Below are positions 35,801-51,225 of a stretch of DNA of 64,000 nt, one piece after another. The stretch is from Sinotaia quadrata (Eukaryota > Mollusca > Gastropoda > Architaenioglossa > Viviparidae). The notes beneath the pieces were generated by a model. The model was not told the DNA's origin. It searched no databases and saw nothing but the letters and a program-made list of their open reading frames with translations. The stretch spans positions 2,632,501 to 2,696,500 of the forward strand of contig CM054181.1 of the NCBI GenBank assembly GCA_028829895.1, read 5' to 3'. Each line of letters begins with the position of its first letter. Position 1 is the stretch's first letter. Both the position numbers and the translations under genes were made by a program.

Positions 35801-38800
35801 GCCATTATACTTTGGATAAAATGAAGATGATTTAACAACAAGACAAATAAACTCTGGATTAAATAAAAAAATCTGAAATGGACTAAAGAAAATTTCTGCA
35901 TAATTTGCACATAACAGTACTTTAAATCTTATATGAGAGATGGTGAGAGTACATTTAGATCAACAAAATTCAACAAGATGAAGCCGGAAGGAGTAATACC
36001 AAATTCTGAACAATTTGATAAACTATGTTTGTCATGCCTTGGCCAAAGGTTTGCAGATGGCTTTCCCACTGTTTTTAATCAATGAATGTGATAAAATACA
36101 GACTTATTAGTGTGATTTCTAACAAACTTTGGTGTCATACTGAAGTGGAAAGAGAAAGTCTGGCTTTGATGGTGAGTTAAAACTGACTGAGAGAGAATGG
36201 ACTTATATCGGAATATTTCATGCATTTTTGCTATTGATATGTTATACTTGTGTAGAGATGTACTATGTGAGTTGACTTTTTTCTACAAATGTTTGAACTA
36301 AGCTGCACACATGTAGTGTACTAACACTTGACATTGTTTGATATGCTGTATTTGTTTTTCCAGGTGTGTGTATCAGGTTAATAAATACTGTTGCAGAAGA
36401 TTGTAAGTTGAGAATGGAATATAAGATAGAATGGAGTTAAATTTTGATGAACAGAAAACTTAGGTTTGCTCCTTAATTATATGTTGCTTTGAACAAGTGG
36501 CCTTTTGACTTTTCAGTTTCACCTTTTGAGTTTGAGTTTTGAGCTTCAAGTTTCGAGTTCAACTCTCAAGTTTCCAGTTGCCTATTTTCACATGTTATAT
36601 GAACCTCCTGGTTTACATTTGTAAACCGCTATGACTGACACTGATAAAGGTGAGAATGAGGTGCAAGTGTAAGGAACACTGCACTCTACTGAGGTCTGGC
36701 AGCAAAATTTGTTAACTGCCAAACAATTTCTAGTGTAGAGAAATTGTGGAACCTCACTACATTTATTGTTCCATTTGAAAAAGACGACAGGCGACGAGAA
36801 GTGCCCAGGTCAACTACAAGCAGCGGAACAGTGTTTTCCATGTGTGAGAGATACATTTGGAGCAGACAAAATTTGAACTGAATTATAAATTGCGACATTT
36901 TGTGAAAGTGCATGAAGACTGTTAAGACTGCACTGAATCAGGTTATGTAAACTATTATTGTTCATCTCTGATAACTCCATTTCTATTCTATGATACGACT
37001 AACCAGCAATTTGTACTGACTCTATTGTTAAATTGTAAATATATTTTTATATATAGGACTAACCAGCAATTTGTACTGACTCTATTGTTAAATTGTAAAT
37101 ATATTTTTATATAAGAGAGAAACTGTGTAGACATAAAAATTATCCGAATGTGAGTTCGTGGAATATTGATGTCAAGTAATCTATTTCATTGTAATTGTCA
37201 TTTGTATATTTGATTGTTAAATTTACTGAGCTTCTTATGCATATTGATAATCTTATGTTGGAGAATAAAGTGGGTAGATGGGGGCTCACTAAATATAGAT
37301 TAAAGATAAATCTGTCTTCTCCTTTAGTAGGACGTTTTCCACTTACAGAAACATTATGTGACTGTAATATAAGTGTAAATGTTGTTTTATGTTGAGGAAT
37401 AGAGAAAACGTTGACAGTGCCAAAATATCTGCCATGTGAGAGAGAGAGATGAGTGGTGTCTGCTGGAGGATCATTAATAAAATAAATTAAGATTCTCATC
37501 TCTTGCAATTAGTTATGGAAGATTAATTAATAAAAATAATTCTTTTCATTAAATAAGTGGCAAGCCTGTCACAATTAGTGAAGTACAGCATTATAAATAT
37601 TATTATTATAACAAAGGTATTATTAATATTACTGTGATGAATACAGCATTATTAGTGTGATATATAAAGCATCATTATTAGTATGATAAGTACTGCATTA
37701 TTTACATAATAAATAAAGCATTATTGGTGTGAAAGGTGCTAGATTATTAGCATAAGTTCAGCAGTCAGTGTGATAAGTACAGAATTATCACAGTAATAGT
37801 TAGGTATTATTAGTGTAGTAATTACAACATAGGTATTATTAGTGTAGTAATTACAACATAGGTATTATTAGTGTAGTAATTATAACATAGTTAGGTATTA
37901 TTAGTGTAGTAATTACAACATAGGTATTATTAGTGTAGTAATTATAACATAGTTAGGTATTATTAGTGTAGTAATTACAACATAATTAGGTATTATTAGT
38001 GTAGTAATTACAATATTATTACTATATTAGAGTATGACACAAACAGCATTATTTGAGTGTGCAAAGAACAACATTAATAGAATTTTTACATGCATCACCA
38101 AAAAAATACTCTTGCTGAATGAGGAAAATGGTAACTATGAGAACACACTGGAAAACATACACTCATACGTGCACAGTAAGATTAAGATATTTATAAAACC
38201 ACATATAAAGATTCATATGAATTTGATTGTACCTGGTCTTGTCAAGAACTCGGGGGATGTTAAGTTGGTCTTTGGTAGTGTCTGGAACTGTTTCCTCAAT
38301 GTCTACAACATCCTTCTCATTAGTGTCCTTATCATCAGTCTGCAAACAGTAGAGAGTTCAATCATTATTAATAGTCTGTATGTCATTTGAATATTCATCA
38401 TCCGTCTTCAAACAGTGGAGAGTTCAATTATTATTACTAGTCATGGACCTATCTGAATATTCATCATCCATCTTCAAACAGTGGAGAGTTCAATTATTAT
38501 TACTAGTCATGGACCTATCTGAATATTCATCATCCATCTTCAAACAGTGGAGAGTTAAATTATTATTATTACTAGTCTGGACTTATTTGAATATTCATCA
38601 TCAGTCTTCAAACATTGGGCAGCTAAATTATTATTACTAGTCTGGAACTATTTGAATATTTATCATCCGTCTTCAAAGAGTGGACAGCTAAATTATTATT
38701 AATAGTCTGACTTCATTTGCAAACAGTGGTGATCAATATTATTACTATCAATTTGTTTGAAAATCACAACTCAGATTTATGGTTCAAGTTTCAGTGCAAA

Positions 38801-41800
38801 AAATAAACATATTTCAGAACCAGAGTTCTATTATTAATTTTGTTAATTATTTTATATATAACAAAATATTTCTATCCATTCTATTTATAATGTTAGCCTT
38901 TAGACAAAGTTTTAGTTGACAAGAATAAAGAATTGATACAACACTTAAAAAATATCACATAAAATATATAGCATAACATAATTTTCATTAAGGTTTTACT
39001 AACTAGACAAGACCAGCAAGGTACAACGCAGAAATTGCCGGACCCTATGAAACAAATAACAAAATAAAATGGAAGGAAAAGAACTAAAAGTACCAAGTTC
39101 TTAAATTAAGTTTGAAAGTGTCCATATTCTCCATAAAACTGTGGACTTCCCAAAATCTTGAACTAACTGGCAAGAAATTGTGTGAAGAGTCAATATTACT
39201 ACTACTATTAATAATAAAAAATAATAAATTAAGCAGGGAAAACAATTTTCAAAAAAAGTTTAGAGCATTTTTGACATTTCTTGAAAGATTTCAAAAGGAC
39301 ATAAGCAGTATCTTAAAGGAAAAATATAAAAAAATTCAGACACATCCATGACTCACCTCTTTCTCATCGCCAACAAGCTCATTAATGATGTCCTCATCAT
39401 ACATGTTATCTAAAGATTCTTGCCTTGACTCCCTGTAGTCTGTCAGATCTCCGCAGGCTGTTAATCTTTCTTGCTCTTCCTTCTCTTTGCGCAAGCGCTC
39501 GGCTTCTGCTGCAGCCACTGCGGCAGCCTCCTCTGCTATTTCAATTAATGCTCGTCGATACTCGTGGGGGAACACCTGATGGGAGTGTATAGAGGGGGCA
39601 TAAAACCATACATGATAAAGACATTTTTATGCAACAAAGAAACAAGATACATCAGAATTACATTCATGAGCGAAGAAGACAAGATGGGTGATGCAAATGT
39701 TTACAGATCAACATGACTACTTGAGAACATGACTATTTGAGAATACTGACGGAAGCATCAAGATGTACATGGAGTAGAAAAGTATAGAACATATGAATTA
39801 TGGGAAACTTTAAGCAAGAAAATAGCAAGACTGCTGAGATATAAATGAAATAATTACTGTAACATCAATTTAAAAAATTTACACTATTTGTATTATCAAG
39901 CAAACACAATAAATTATATATCCAACAAGACAACTAAATCTGTCTATGCTGGTCCTGCATGACATAACAATGTCTAATCAAATTAATGCATACAAAAGTT
40001 GAAAACCAAACAAAATGTCTAAAAGCACAGCCTTAAAATTAAAAGCTATCTTTCTGTGTATATGTTTAATAGGTAATATTACTAAAAAGCAATCCTCTTG
40101 TTATTCTTTAAAAATTAGAAATTTCTTTACCACAGCAGATTTACATCCCTTTGTTTGGGGACATAATTGCACCACAGAAGGGCTTAACTTCTTTCTTCGT
40201 GTCTATTGTTGACTATTTATTACACATAACTAGTAAAGTGGTGTTTACATTTATTAAAAACAATGTTAGAAGCTTGTAATAACAGTAACATGTTTCCAAT
40301 ACAAACATTTTGGCACCCAAACTCACTTTGACAAAGTGCTGTTTTTCTTCTGTCCAGTTGTCCAGGATTCTTCGACTAATGGTGGATCCCGTCTTCTCGA
40401 AGAACTCCTGCAGAAGGTCACGCACCAGGCTGATGTCCTCCTGCTCTTCCAGAGATTCCAGTGCCACTGATTCTGTGTTGCACAGTTGGTGGAACCGCTT
40501 TTCTCTGAACAAATAGTTGTCCAGAAACATCAGAACAGGTTTTGAAGTAACATGCCAGGCATGAATCTACAATTCTTACAATACCTGTACACATCATAGG
40601 TACCTGAAGAGGCCTGATGTCATCTGCTTCACAAACTGACACTTTCAGTCCCCATGGCAAAAAGAAGTGTTGCTACAAATGAGTCAGTCTGCCATTAAGG
40701 CATCCAGAAAGGTATTAGTGTTTTTTCTAGACTAACAGTAAAAGTGTCCAGTAAATCATATTTTTTGCACTAACTGAATATACTGTATATTTTTAAGACT
40801 GTTTAAGGGCAACATACTGCATACATATCTCAATCCTTTCAGGATCATGGATTTCAGTGAAATTTCACAATATCATTATTATATAAGTTATTTTGTTTTT
40901 GGTGATATGTTACCAGCACCTGAAATTTCACAATATTGTTATCATACAAGTTATTTTGTTTTTATGTTACCAGCAACTGAAATTTGAGAGGGAATGAATG
41001 ACACCAGTCGAAACACGAAACATTTTCATAGGGTTTCTGGGGTTTTGTTTTTGTGCAAATTTTGTAAAATTAAATTACTGTAAATGCAATGTAAATTTAC
41101 TCACAAATCATAGCAATAGGCAATCCCCCCCGACATGCCAGCAGCAAAGTTCCGTCCAGTCAAACCCAGAACAATGACACGACCACCTGTCATATACTCA
41201 CAACCATGATCTCCACAGCCCTTAACAAAAACAAAACAAAATAATAATACATTAAATAAGACAAAAATATGTCTATAATGCACTAAATATAATAGATTAC
41301 ATTGAAAAAACACATTTTATTATTATTATCATTATTGGTTCCTTCCAGGGCATCTATTTCCTGACTGTTTGCTGGTTGAGACCTTTTTGAACCATGAATC
41401 CCATCCCATTGGCTGGTTGAGACCTTTTGGAACCATGAATCCTATCCCATTGGCTGGTTGTGATCTTTGGACAACAAATTCTATCCTGACATCTGTTTTC
41501 TGTTTGTTAATGGTTTGTGGCCTATGGACTCCAAATCCTTACAGGATTGTAGGTGATCTACAGATTCTATGTGGGAACCAAATAGCTGCTATCAGCCATG
41601 CAAGTTTATGGTTTCTTTTCCAGATGTGATACTTTCCACTAGTACTACTTCTGCTTTCTAGTTCCAAAGTGACATTTCTAAAATGAGAAGGTGTGATAGT
41701 TTGTGTCATGTGATATTTTTGAATTTTCTCTGCTTTGTTTTGTGAGGTTGCTGTCATGTAATACTTTTGATTTTCTCTGCTTTGTTTTGTGAGGTTGCTG

Positions 41801-44800
41801 TCATGTACTATTTTTTATCTTTTCTCTCTATTTTGTTGTGAATTTTCTGTTGCAAAGTACTTTAAATCTTTTTTTCCTCTCCATTTTGTTGTGATGCTTC
41901 TATCATTTGGTACAGCAAAGAAGATGATTGCTATCAGCTCACTACTACAAAGTCTGATTTCCTGGCTCTGTAATGTGTCCTTAGATAAAAGCCCCACAAT
42001 CTGTTTTATTTGAAAACCTCATGACTGTATAAAATCTTATCTCAAAGTCATATGACACAACAATATATTCTTATCTCAAAGCCATATGACACACCAATAT
42101 ATTCTTATCTCAAAGCCATATGACAGCACAATATATTCTTATCTCAAGCCATATGACACAACAATATATTCTTATCTCAAAGCCATATGACACCACAATA
42201 TATTCTTATCTCAAAGCCATATGACACACCAATATATTCTTATTTCAAAGCCATATGACACCACAATATATTCTTATCTCAAAGCCATATGACACACCAA
42301 TATATTCTTATTGCAAAGCCATATGACACACCAATATATTCTTATTTCAAAGCCAAACGACACCACAATGTATTCTTGTCTCAACGCCCTTTATTTGTAC
42401 AATCTGTTCTTATCTTATGATTGTGCAATCCTTTCTTATCTTAAATTCTCCTGACTGAACAATCTGTCCTTATCTCAGATTCTACAACTGTTCTTTTCTC
42501 AAAGCCCTATGAAAATCTTTTCTTTTTTCAAAGTTCTGTAAAAGTAAAATATGTTCCTATCTCAAAGTCCTATGTGTGCACAATTGGTTCTTATTTCCAA
42601 AGTCACATGATTATACAATCTGTTCTTTCTCTGAAAGGAAAAGAAACAAGAAAGACTGTACAATCTGTTCTTATCTCAAAGTTTCATGATGGAACAATAC
42701 GTTTTTGGCCTAAGACTGTACAATCTGTTCCTATCTCAAAGTCTCATGATGAAACAATATGATTTTGTCAAAGTCCTAAGACTGTACAATCCATCCCTAT
42801 CTCAAATCCTCTTGGTATTTTGACTTTGTTTCGGGGACTGCTTTCAGTTATACTTCCATGCTTTCTTTCCTGTTTTGATACCATACTCCTCACACATAAA
42901 TTTCTGCATTGTCATAGTAACTATAATAGTAGTAATAATAATACACTTACCTAAAATGAAATGAACAGATCAGGGCACAAAATTACAAGATTGAACTGAA
43001 GTTTAAGATGGATTTTTACTAGCACTTCATGTTGTAAGATTTCTATGTGCTTCATGCTAAAGTACTAAGTGCTTCATGCTAAAGTACTAAGTGCTTCATG
43101 CTAAAGTACTAAGTGCTTCATGCTAAAGTACTAAGTGCTTCATGCTAAAGTACTAAATGCTTCATGTTAAAGTACTAAATGCTTCATGCTAAAGTACTAA
43201 ATGCTTCATGTTAAAGTACTAAGTGCTTCATGCTAAAGTACTAAATGCTTCATGCTAAAGTACTAAGTGCTTCATGCTAAAGTACTAAGTGCTTCATGCT
43301 AAAGTACTAAGTGTTTCATGCTAAAGTACTAAGTGCTTCATGCTAAAGTACTAAGTGCTTCATGCTAAAGAACGAAGTGCTAAAGTACAAAGTTTGTCAG
43401 TCCTGAACTAGGGAGAGGATGTGATTTGAAGGAAAACTTCCACCATTTTTGTGTGTGTGGGGGTTTCAACTTATGATCCCTTGAATGAAATCCTGAAACC
43501 AGACTTCTTGGCCAACCACCTCTCCAACAAAGCTGTCAATATAACCCAGTTCTTTGATCTTAATTTTGTTCAATAGGCATTATCTTGTGATGGCTATGTT
43601 ATGGCTATGTTATGGCTGTGTGATGGCTCTTTAATATCCTGTCATAAGTAAGAATAGGACTAACTCACCTCACATACAGCAATGGCACCAGAATTTCGCA
43701 CACAGAAGCGTTCGGCTGTCTGACCACGGAAGAATGCTTTGCCTGAAGTAGCACCATACAAGCAGACATTGCCTACGATGATGTTGTCCTCAGACTTAAA
43801 ATCAGGTGGCATTTCTTTTGGCGGATAAATCACCACTTCACCTCCAGAAAGGCCCTTAAAAAAGTAAAATTTGTAATTTCTTTTGATATTCATCCATTTA
43901 TCTATCTACCATTAGTGCATCCATTCACCTAACCAATCCAAGTGACCTTTTGAAACCATCCAGTGCTTCTGCTTTTATCTTCTTAAAATATCAAAATAAA
44001 TTCTCGTATTTATGCAAAGCTCCAGTGTGAACTTTTGAATCACAAATATCATAACAGTGCTTTGTGAGAATATTTTAAATATGAACATTCTGAGGTGAAC
44101 ATTTTAGTTTATGAATACTTTCATTAATAAATATTATACATGTTAAAGAACTAATATTTTTTAACGAATATAGAATTATGACACGAAGAGACTTGAATAA
44201 AAATATGAAACTTTTCTCATAACTCTATACACTTGAAGATTTTACATACAAACAGGCGATCAACACATCTGAAAATATGAATCATGTCCCTACACTAAGG
44301 TTTGCTGTGCCTAAAGTCATATAAACTATAATGTAAGTTAACTGCATATTTAGTAGTAGAGTAAGACACCTGCCATTTGTGTGTACGTGAGAACTCAAAA
44401 CAATGCCTAATGTAATCTTTTCTCCACATTCAAAATATTTACTATTATAGTATAAGAATTAAAAAAAAAATAATGCTAACTTTCCAACAGCAACAACAAA
44501 ATGAATCTTTGTGAAGTTACCTTTGCGACATAGTCATTGGCATCTCCCTCTAACGTAACATGTACCCCTTTGGCCAGGAAAGCACAAAAACTTTGTCCTC
44601 CAGAACCTTTACATCTCAAAATAATGCTGTTTTCTGGTAAACCTTTGTCTGTAAATAATCTAAAATAGAGAATTTAGAAATTGAAAAGGGGATTTTAAAA
44701 AATAAGTTTAAGTGATTCTGTTTGTGTTTGTATGGGAAGAGTAAAGAAAAAAAGAAATTTAATTAGAAAATTAAAATATTTTGTGTATAGGATGAACAAC

Positions 44801-47800
44801 TAATTTTTAAAAAAAATCAGATATATATACTATAGGAGAAAGGTGGAACACACTGTTATCAGATGTACACTATAGGATAAAGATAGCCATTACTAACAGT
44901 TGTACACCATAGGATAAAGATAGCCATTACTAACAGTTGTACACTATAGGATAAAGATAGCCATTACTAACAGTTGTACACTATAGGATAAAGATAGCCA
45001 TTACTAACAGTTGTACACTATAGGATAAAGATAGCCATTACTAACAGTTGTACACCATAGGATAAAGATAGCCATTACTAACAGTTGTACACCATAGGAT
45101 AAAGATAGCCATTACTAACAGTTGTACACTATAGGATAAAGATAGCCATTACTAACAGTTGTACACTATAGGATAAAGATAGCCACTTAAACAAGAAGCA
45201 AAAAAAAAAAAAAAAAGAAGAAGAATGTGAAACACCAAGTGCATACACGCTTCTTAGTTCTTCCCTCTCTCTGAATTGTTTTTAGCATAGAAGTTCATTT
45301 ATCTTTCAGCAGAAAATCTCATTATTCTTGTACTTATTATTATCAATTTGTTATGTATCTGTTTGAATGATCGTAAAAAGATTTTTTTTAAATAACAAGA
45401 TTTTTAAACTACACTCTTTTTCTCTTCCAGGCCCTTTTCCACCCCCTCCCATCATTTTACCACCATTATCTCACAAGCAGTTAGTGAGATTAAATATTCC
45501 CCATGCACGGGGCAGACAACTGCACTATTTTTATCACTGCATTCTAAGATTCTCAAAGTAAACTCTGGATGAGTGTGTAACAAGTGAGTGTCCAGAAAAA
45601 GATACCCTACATTACAAAGAATATCTGTCAGTCATGACTATCTTTCTAGTTTACCATTCTATCTCCAAAAGTAAAACCAATTTTTAACATTTTTCTTTTG
45701 ACATTTTCCATTATATCTACATCAGAAACAAAATTTGTCTGCTTTAATCTCCAATTTCTCTCCATAAAATTATATAACTCTATGCATGTTGCCCTCTGTC
45801 TCTTCTATGTTGAAAGATGCTTCACACAGAATAACGGGGTGGGGAAAAGGGAGAAAGAGATAATATATGAGAATTCACAGACAATGAAAATAACTCTTGC
45901 TTACATAGAGATATGATTGGACAATGTGGCACCAAATGTCCTATCTTCATTGCACACTTCAAGGTCAAGGACAATCTGTTTGCTCTGGCCTTCAAACACA
46001 TCTTTGGCTGCTTCTATAATCTTGTAGTCCTGCAACAATTCATGTTGTGCAAAGGAGAGAGTAACCAACTGCTGGAAAATTATGCTAAAGAAACACAAAC
46101 CTATTGGTATAACTAGCCAATTGATGGAAAATAACAACACAGTTTTAGATCTACTGCTATAACTAGTTAGATACTGGTCAACTGCTAGAAAATAGTGCTA
46201 CTATAACTAGATCTACTGCTATAATTAGTTAAACACTAGCCAACTGCTGGAAAATAATGCTACAGTAACTAGATCAACAGCTAACAATAGTTAGACAATG
46301 GCCAACAGCTGGCAAGTTTCACCATAGAACTAGATCTATAACAAATACAATCACTAGTTAATCATGTTGAAAATACAGAAAGCATGAGAGAAGAAAAAAG
46401 AAAGAAAAATGTAAGAGAATAAAAATAAAATGGTAACGGAGACATGAAAGCATGGCTCTCTGTTGGATTTATTATCAGCGTAAAGCTTTACAGTAAATTT
46501 CTGATAGTCTGTTGTCTGAAAAACAAAGAAAATGGTCCGGCATCTGTCCAGAGTAGTTTCCATAACAGAAAATGGTCTGGAATCTCTTGATAGTCTAGAA
46601 TTGGCATGAGACAGTCTGGCAAAATGACATAAAATTGTTTCTAGAAGTGTCCATTCTCTCTCTAAGCAGGTCAACCTACACATTTTCATGAATTTCCTGA
46701 ATGGTTTGGTAGCATGAGTAAAACAGCTAGATCTAGTTGCAGCTAACTCTGATTCACTAGTTATATGTATTTACTCAATGATTTGGTAGCATGACAAAAA
46801 CTGCTAGCTTGGCTTTACCACAGTCCACTTTGCCATTTTCTATTTTGATGATTGTCACGAGAAAAGCATGAAGTCAGAAAATTATTATTTTTATTTCATG
46901 GTTCGCACCACCAGTGTGGTCTGAGGGAAATAACCCCCTGTCGAAAAACGCAATTGTGAGAGCACATGTATATATAAATGTTTTATTTTGTTCACCAAAT
47001 TTCATTTAGCTTAGGACTGACGTGCGTAGACATAGTATATGTGTATCATGTCGTGCATAAAGATATATATATTTAAGGAGGATTTTATATATTGAGTGAA
47101 TGCAGTTATATTCATAAATGCATGTGCATATATGTATACTTGTTTATGAGCAAAAGGAGGAAAGTTAGTTGATGCGCAATAGAATTCGCCTAGGTAGTGA
47201 AGTACATGCAATTATACATCACGTGCATCAGCGAGAGAAAATCACAAGATACAAATCTTCTAGAATTCAAAAGAAAGGATAAAAGGAGGACTGAAAGATT
47301 AGAATTTTTATGAAAACAGGATTTTTGCATGAAGACAGTAGCTTCAAAAGGAGCAATATTTTTGTGGTGAAACTTCGTATAACAGAAATTATGTTGTGTC
47401 CTCTAGGAAAGTTGGGGATATCTCTTTCCGTCCTGTTCTATCTGTCGAACACCAAGTATCATGAACAGTAAGGCAATGTATTCGTAAATACATCATGGCA
47501 AAGTGAAAAGTTCAATGCTTCAAGACAGCTTATGTGTGCAATGACATTTGCATAAGTTATAGACAGACAAGTCATTCAGTCTCTCTCTGAGCTTTGTCCT
47601 GAACGTTCTCTTCCACATGTGAAGGAATGGGCAAATCTCAGACCAGACAAGGCTGGAAGGTGCCACATTCAGGTGCGAGGACACATTCATTTGACAAGAG
47701 TACCGTGACAGTGCTAAACATCGTTGAGGTCCAGCCATCTACATGGAGACTCACGAAATTAGTGACAGTTGTGACTATCAGCCACAACTACAAGCCCCAG

Positions 47801-50800
47801 CCCATATACAGGAGGTCTAGAACAACGATCCGAGCAGAAATCATCGTTGTGAGTAACACTACGACTTGTGTCACTCCTCTAAAAACATTCACAATATCAG
47901 TGAGTAGAAATAAAGGCAAAGCACTTTTAGAACATTTGTAGAAGATTTAAGAATAAGAACATTTATTCTTACATTATCAGTAGAAGATTTAAGAATAAGA
48001 ACATTTATTCTTACCACCGTCAGTAGAAGATTTAAGAATAACTTTTATTTTTACCACTGTCAATAGAAGATTTAAGAATGACAAATCTGGAGGTTTTTTT
48101 TTTTTTTAGGATTATTGAATGCCAGTTGTCCAGCATACAGAGAATTCTGTCCCAATGGTCAAATCAGATAAACAGAAATTTACTGTAAAATTACTGACTA
48201 AATTTTTTGTTACTAGGCATCAAGAAAACTGGCCAAGTGCATATTTTGTCATCTCAAGACCTGTGTGTGTGTATTATGACTGTGTATGTGTGTGAGTGTG
48301 TGTAAGGCAATACTCTGTGATTGTGTTGTAAGAGTGACTGTGAGTAAATGTCAAAATAAGCGATCGTACATAAAAGGAGCTTATGTGTGACTGAGTGTGT
48401 ATATAACTGAAAATGTAAGCGTGAACATTTCATGGAGATGAGTGAATGAGAAAAAGACAAATTTTTAACAGAAGGAGAGAGCACACTCATGTTAGGAAAT
48501 GTATTAAATAAATGTTTATTTTCTTTTTAAAAGCAGTAAACAAACAGGCAAGCATTTAATTCTCTTTTTCAAAGCATCAATACTAAAAATATTTTCATGT
48601 GTGAACATTATACTTAAAATTAAGTTTTTGTACAGGCATCAATACTCAAAAGTTTTTGTACAGGCAGGAAGAATTATCACAAAACAACAAACACAACAGC
48701 ATTCATAATCTCACTGACCCTGACTTACCACACGTTTGTCCATTTCAAAAATCTGTTCCACAGACCCTCCGGCAATGTTTGCGCCCGGCCGAATGTCTTG
48801 AGCGTTCTTTAAAATGCGCTCAAAGTGTAAGAGTTGGGCTTTAGGATTTTCTGGATCAGGAGCAAAGCGAAGCTTGTCAGTGCGGCCAATTAATTCTTGA
48901 AGCGTTCGGAATCCCATCTTTGCCATCAGTTCTCGAACCTGCAAAGCCACCAAAGAGCTATAGTAATAAACAAATGATGCAAGTGTATTTTAAGACATTT
49001 TTGCTCAGTTTGGGAGTCCACATATGAAGAAAATAACAATCAGAGAAATTTTACTGGAACAAGATAATTACATTGAATGTGATTAACAAATAAAGAAAGG
49101 TGCTGTGTATGGTGACCAGAGATATATTTTGATCTATTTTCACTATCCCAGATCATTGGAAAATTAAATAAATATATAGATTATGTATGTATTTATAAAA
49201 TGTTTATAAAAACATTTTAAAAATCTGTACATTTAAAATTTAAGCCACATACCTCTTCAGCTAAAAGGAAAAGGTAGTTGATGATATATTCTGGTTTACC
49301 TGCAAACTTCTGTCTCAGAACAGGGTCCTGAAATAAGAAACAAAGCCAAATGCAGGTAAAAATACAAATTTCAAAGAATCAATGCTTTTTGCAAATTTAT
49401 TTAGTTCTTAATCAGAAAGTGACAGTAAGGATATGCTGTCTAATCTTGGTGGTTTATTTTTTATCTAAGAAAAGGAAATACCTGGATAAATTTCTTAAGA
49501 AGTGTCTATCGAATATAATTGGAAAAGTTGGTGAATAGTTTTAATTTTTTAAAAGTACTTTTTATTATACTATATTTTTAAAAATAACTATTAGAATTCA
49601 CTAGGCATTAAAAGCAAATTAAAAGCAACTATCTATAAAAGATTTTTAAAAACTAAAACAATAACACATATACAAACATAAGTGCATGCATATTATTGTT
49701 CATTGCATATATACATAAACACACAATAAAGGAAGAGATATTACCTGTGTTGCTATGCCAACCGGGCAAGTGTTAAGGTGACATTTACGCATCATTGTGC
49801 AGCCAAGGACAATTAATGGAGCGGTGCTAAATCCAAACTCATCTGCCCCCAACATTGCAGCAATTACGACATCTCGGCCTGAAAAAGATTTTATTTAATA
49901 GGTATTAAATAATTCCACAGACTTCAAGATGCATAACAATGATAGGCATATTCACTGCTGAAGATCATTAGTAAATATATAAGGGAAAAGTCTTATTTAT
50001 TCATAAAATAATTCCTTAGATTTAGCTCTGTTACTAGAAATGTATAGCATTGAAACATTTACATCTCAAGGTCATCAGTGGATGTGTACCAACAGAGTGA
50101 AAGCAAGTCTATTACAATACTTCAATGAACGTGCATACATGCACTCATAATTAAAAATACAAGTGATTTTTAAAACAAGAAAGAGATTATCATTGAAACT
50201 ATTAAACTAATTTAGACAAAGAACTTTAGTATTAGATTTTTGTATAAAATTAAAGAAAATAATAACAAAAATTTAAGTTAGAATAAAAATTGCAAAGAAG
50301 TGTGTGTCATGTGCTCAAAAGATAAGATAATTTTAATTCATAATAATATTTCAAACCTAATAATAATAATTTAAATTAATAATAAAAGCTGTGACTTTGT
50401 CATTTTAAATTCTTATAAACAGTTTTCTAACTCAAAATTCTGACATTGTAATTAAACTTAACCTCAAACTTCCCAGATCACTAATTATGTAATTCTTAAC
50501 CTAGCTTGTTACCACTCTCAGACTGCCATATGTTTACACAAAGCCTTAGTGTCGAATGAGCAAGTTCCTATCCCTATAGACCATCGTCCACTTAGACTGG
50601 AGGCTGGACATGTCAGCAGAGTAAACAAATCGCTGCCAACAGCTGGTAGAATGCATAAATAGTCGCACTGGGGAAAACTAAAATTAGATTGCCTTTGATC
50701 CACCGAGCACTCGTATAGTAAAATAATTATAAGTCTGAAGATTTGTTTGTGGGATAAACTTTCACTGGATTTATAATTCAAAAGGTTAGTAGTCATGGTT

Positions 50801-51185
50801 TCTCTAGCTGAATTTATTATTAAAACTAATATATCTTTCTCTACAGCTTATTCAAATACTTATCATTTACATATTGTCTGTATTGATAAATAGTAAGTGA
50901 TAAATAGTAAGATAGTGATAAATAGTAAGATAGTGATAAATAGTAAGATACTGATAAATAGTAAGATTTGAGAGATATTGATAAATAGTAAGATTTGAGT
51001 GATAGTGATAAATAGTAAGATTTGAGTGATATTGATAAATAGTAAGATTTGAGTGATATTGATAAATAGTAAGATATGAGAGATAGTGATAAATAGTAAG
51101 ATTTGAGTGATAGTGATAAATAGTAAGATTTGAGAGATAGTGAGTGTGAGAGTGTTGTCCTGCTTTTCCTTGCCTAACCATCTGA

Positions 51186-51225
<40 letters not shown>

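Noticed and set aside
43040..43390. CRISPR-like array of regular short direct repeats
   Set aside because: The units are contiguous with no unique spacers and the DNA is an intron of a eukaryotic gene.
46354..46689. 111-residue minus-strand frame
   Set aside because: Ends in a low-complexity hydrophobic Phe/Leu tail from an AT-rich intron; no conserved motif and no phase-compatible place in GOGAT.
47520..47941. Possible gene from 72- and 104-residue frames on opposite strands
   Set aside because: Neither matches a family I know; the frames overlap each other antisense, and the region is more likely an old insertion.
50518..50796. 92-residue minus-strand frame
   Set aside because: No domain recognised and not needed to bridge GOGAT exons 8 and 9, which already join in phase.
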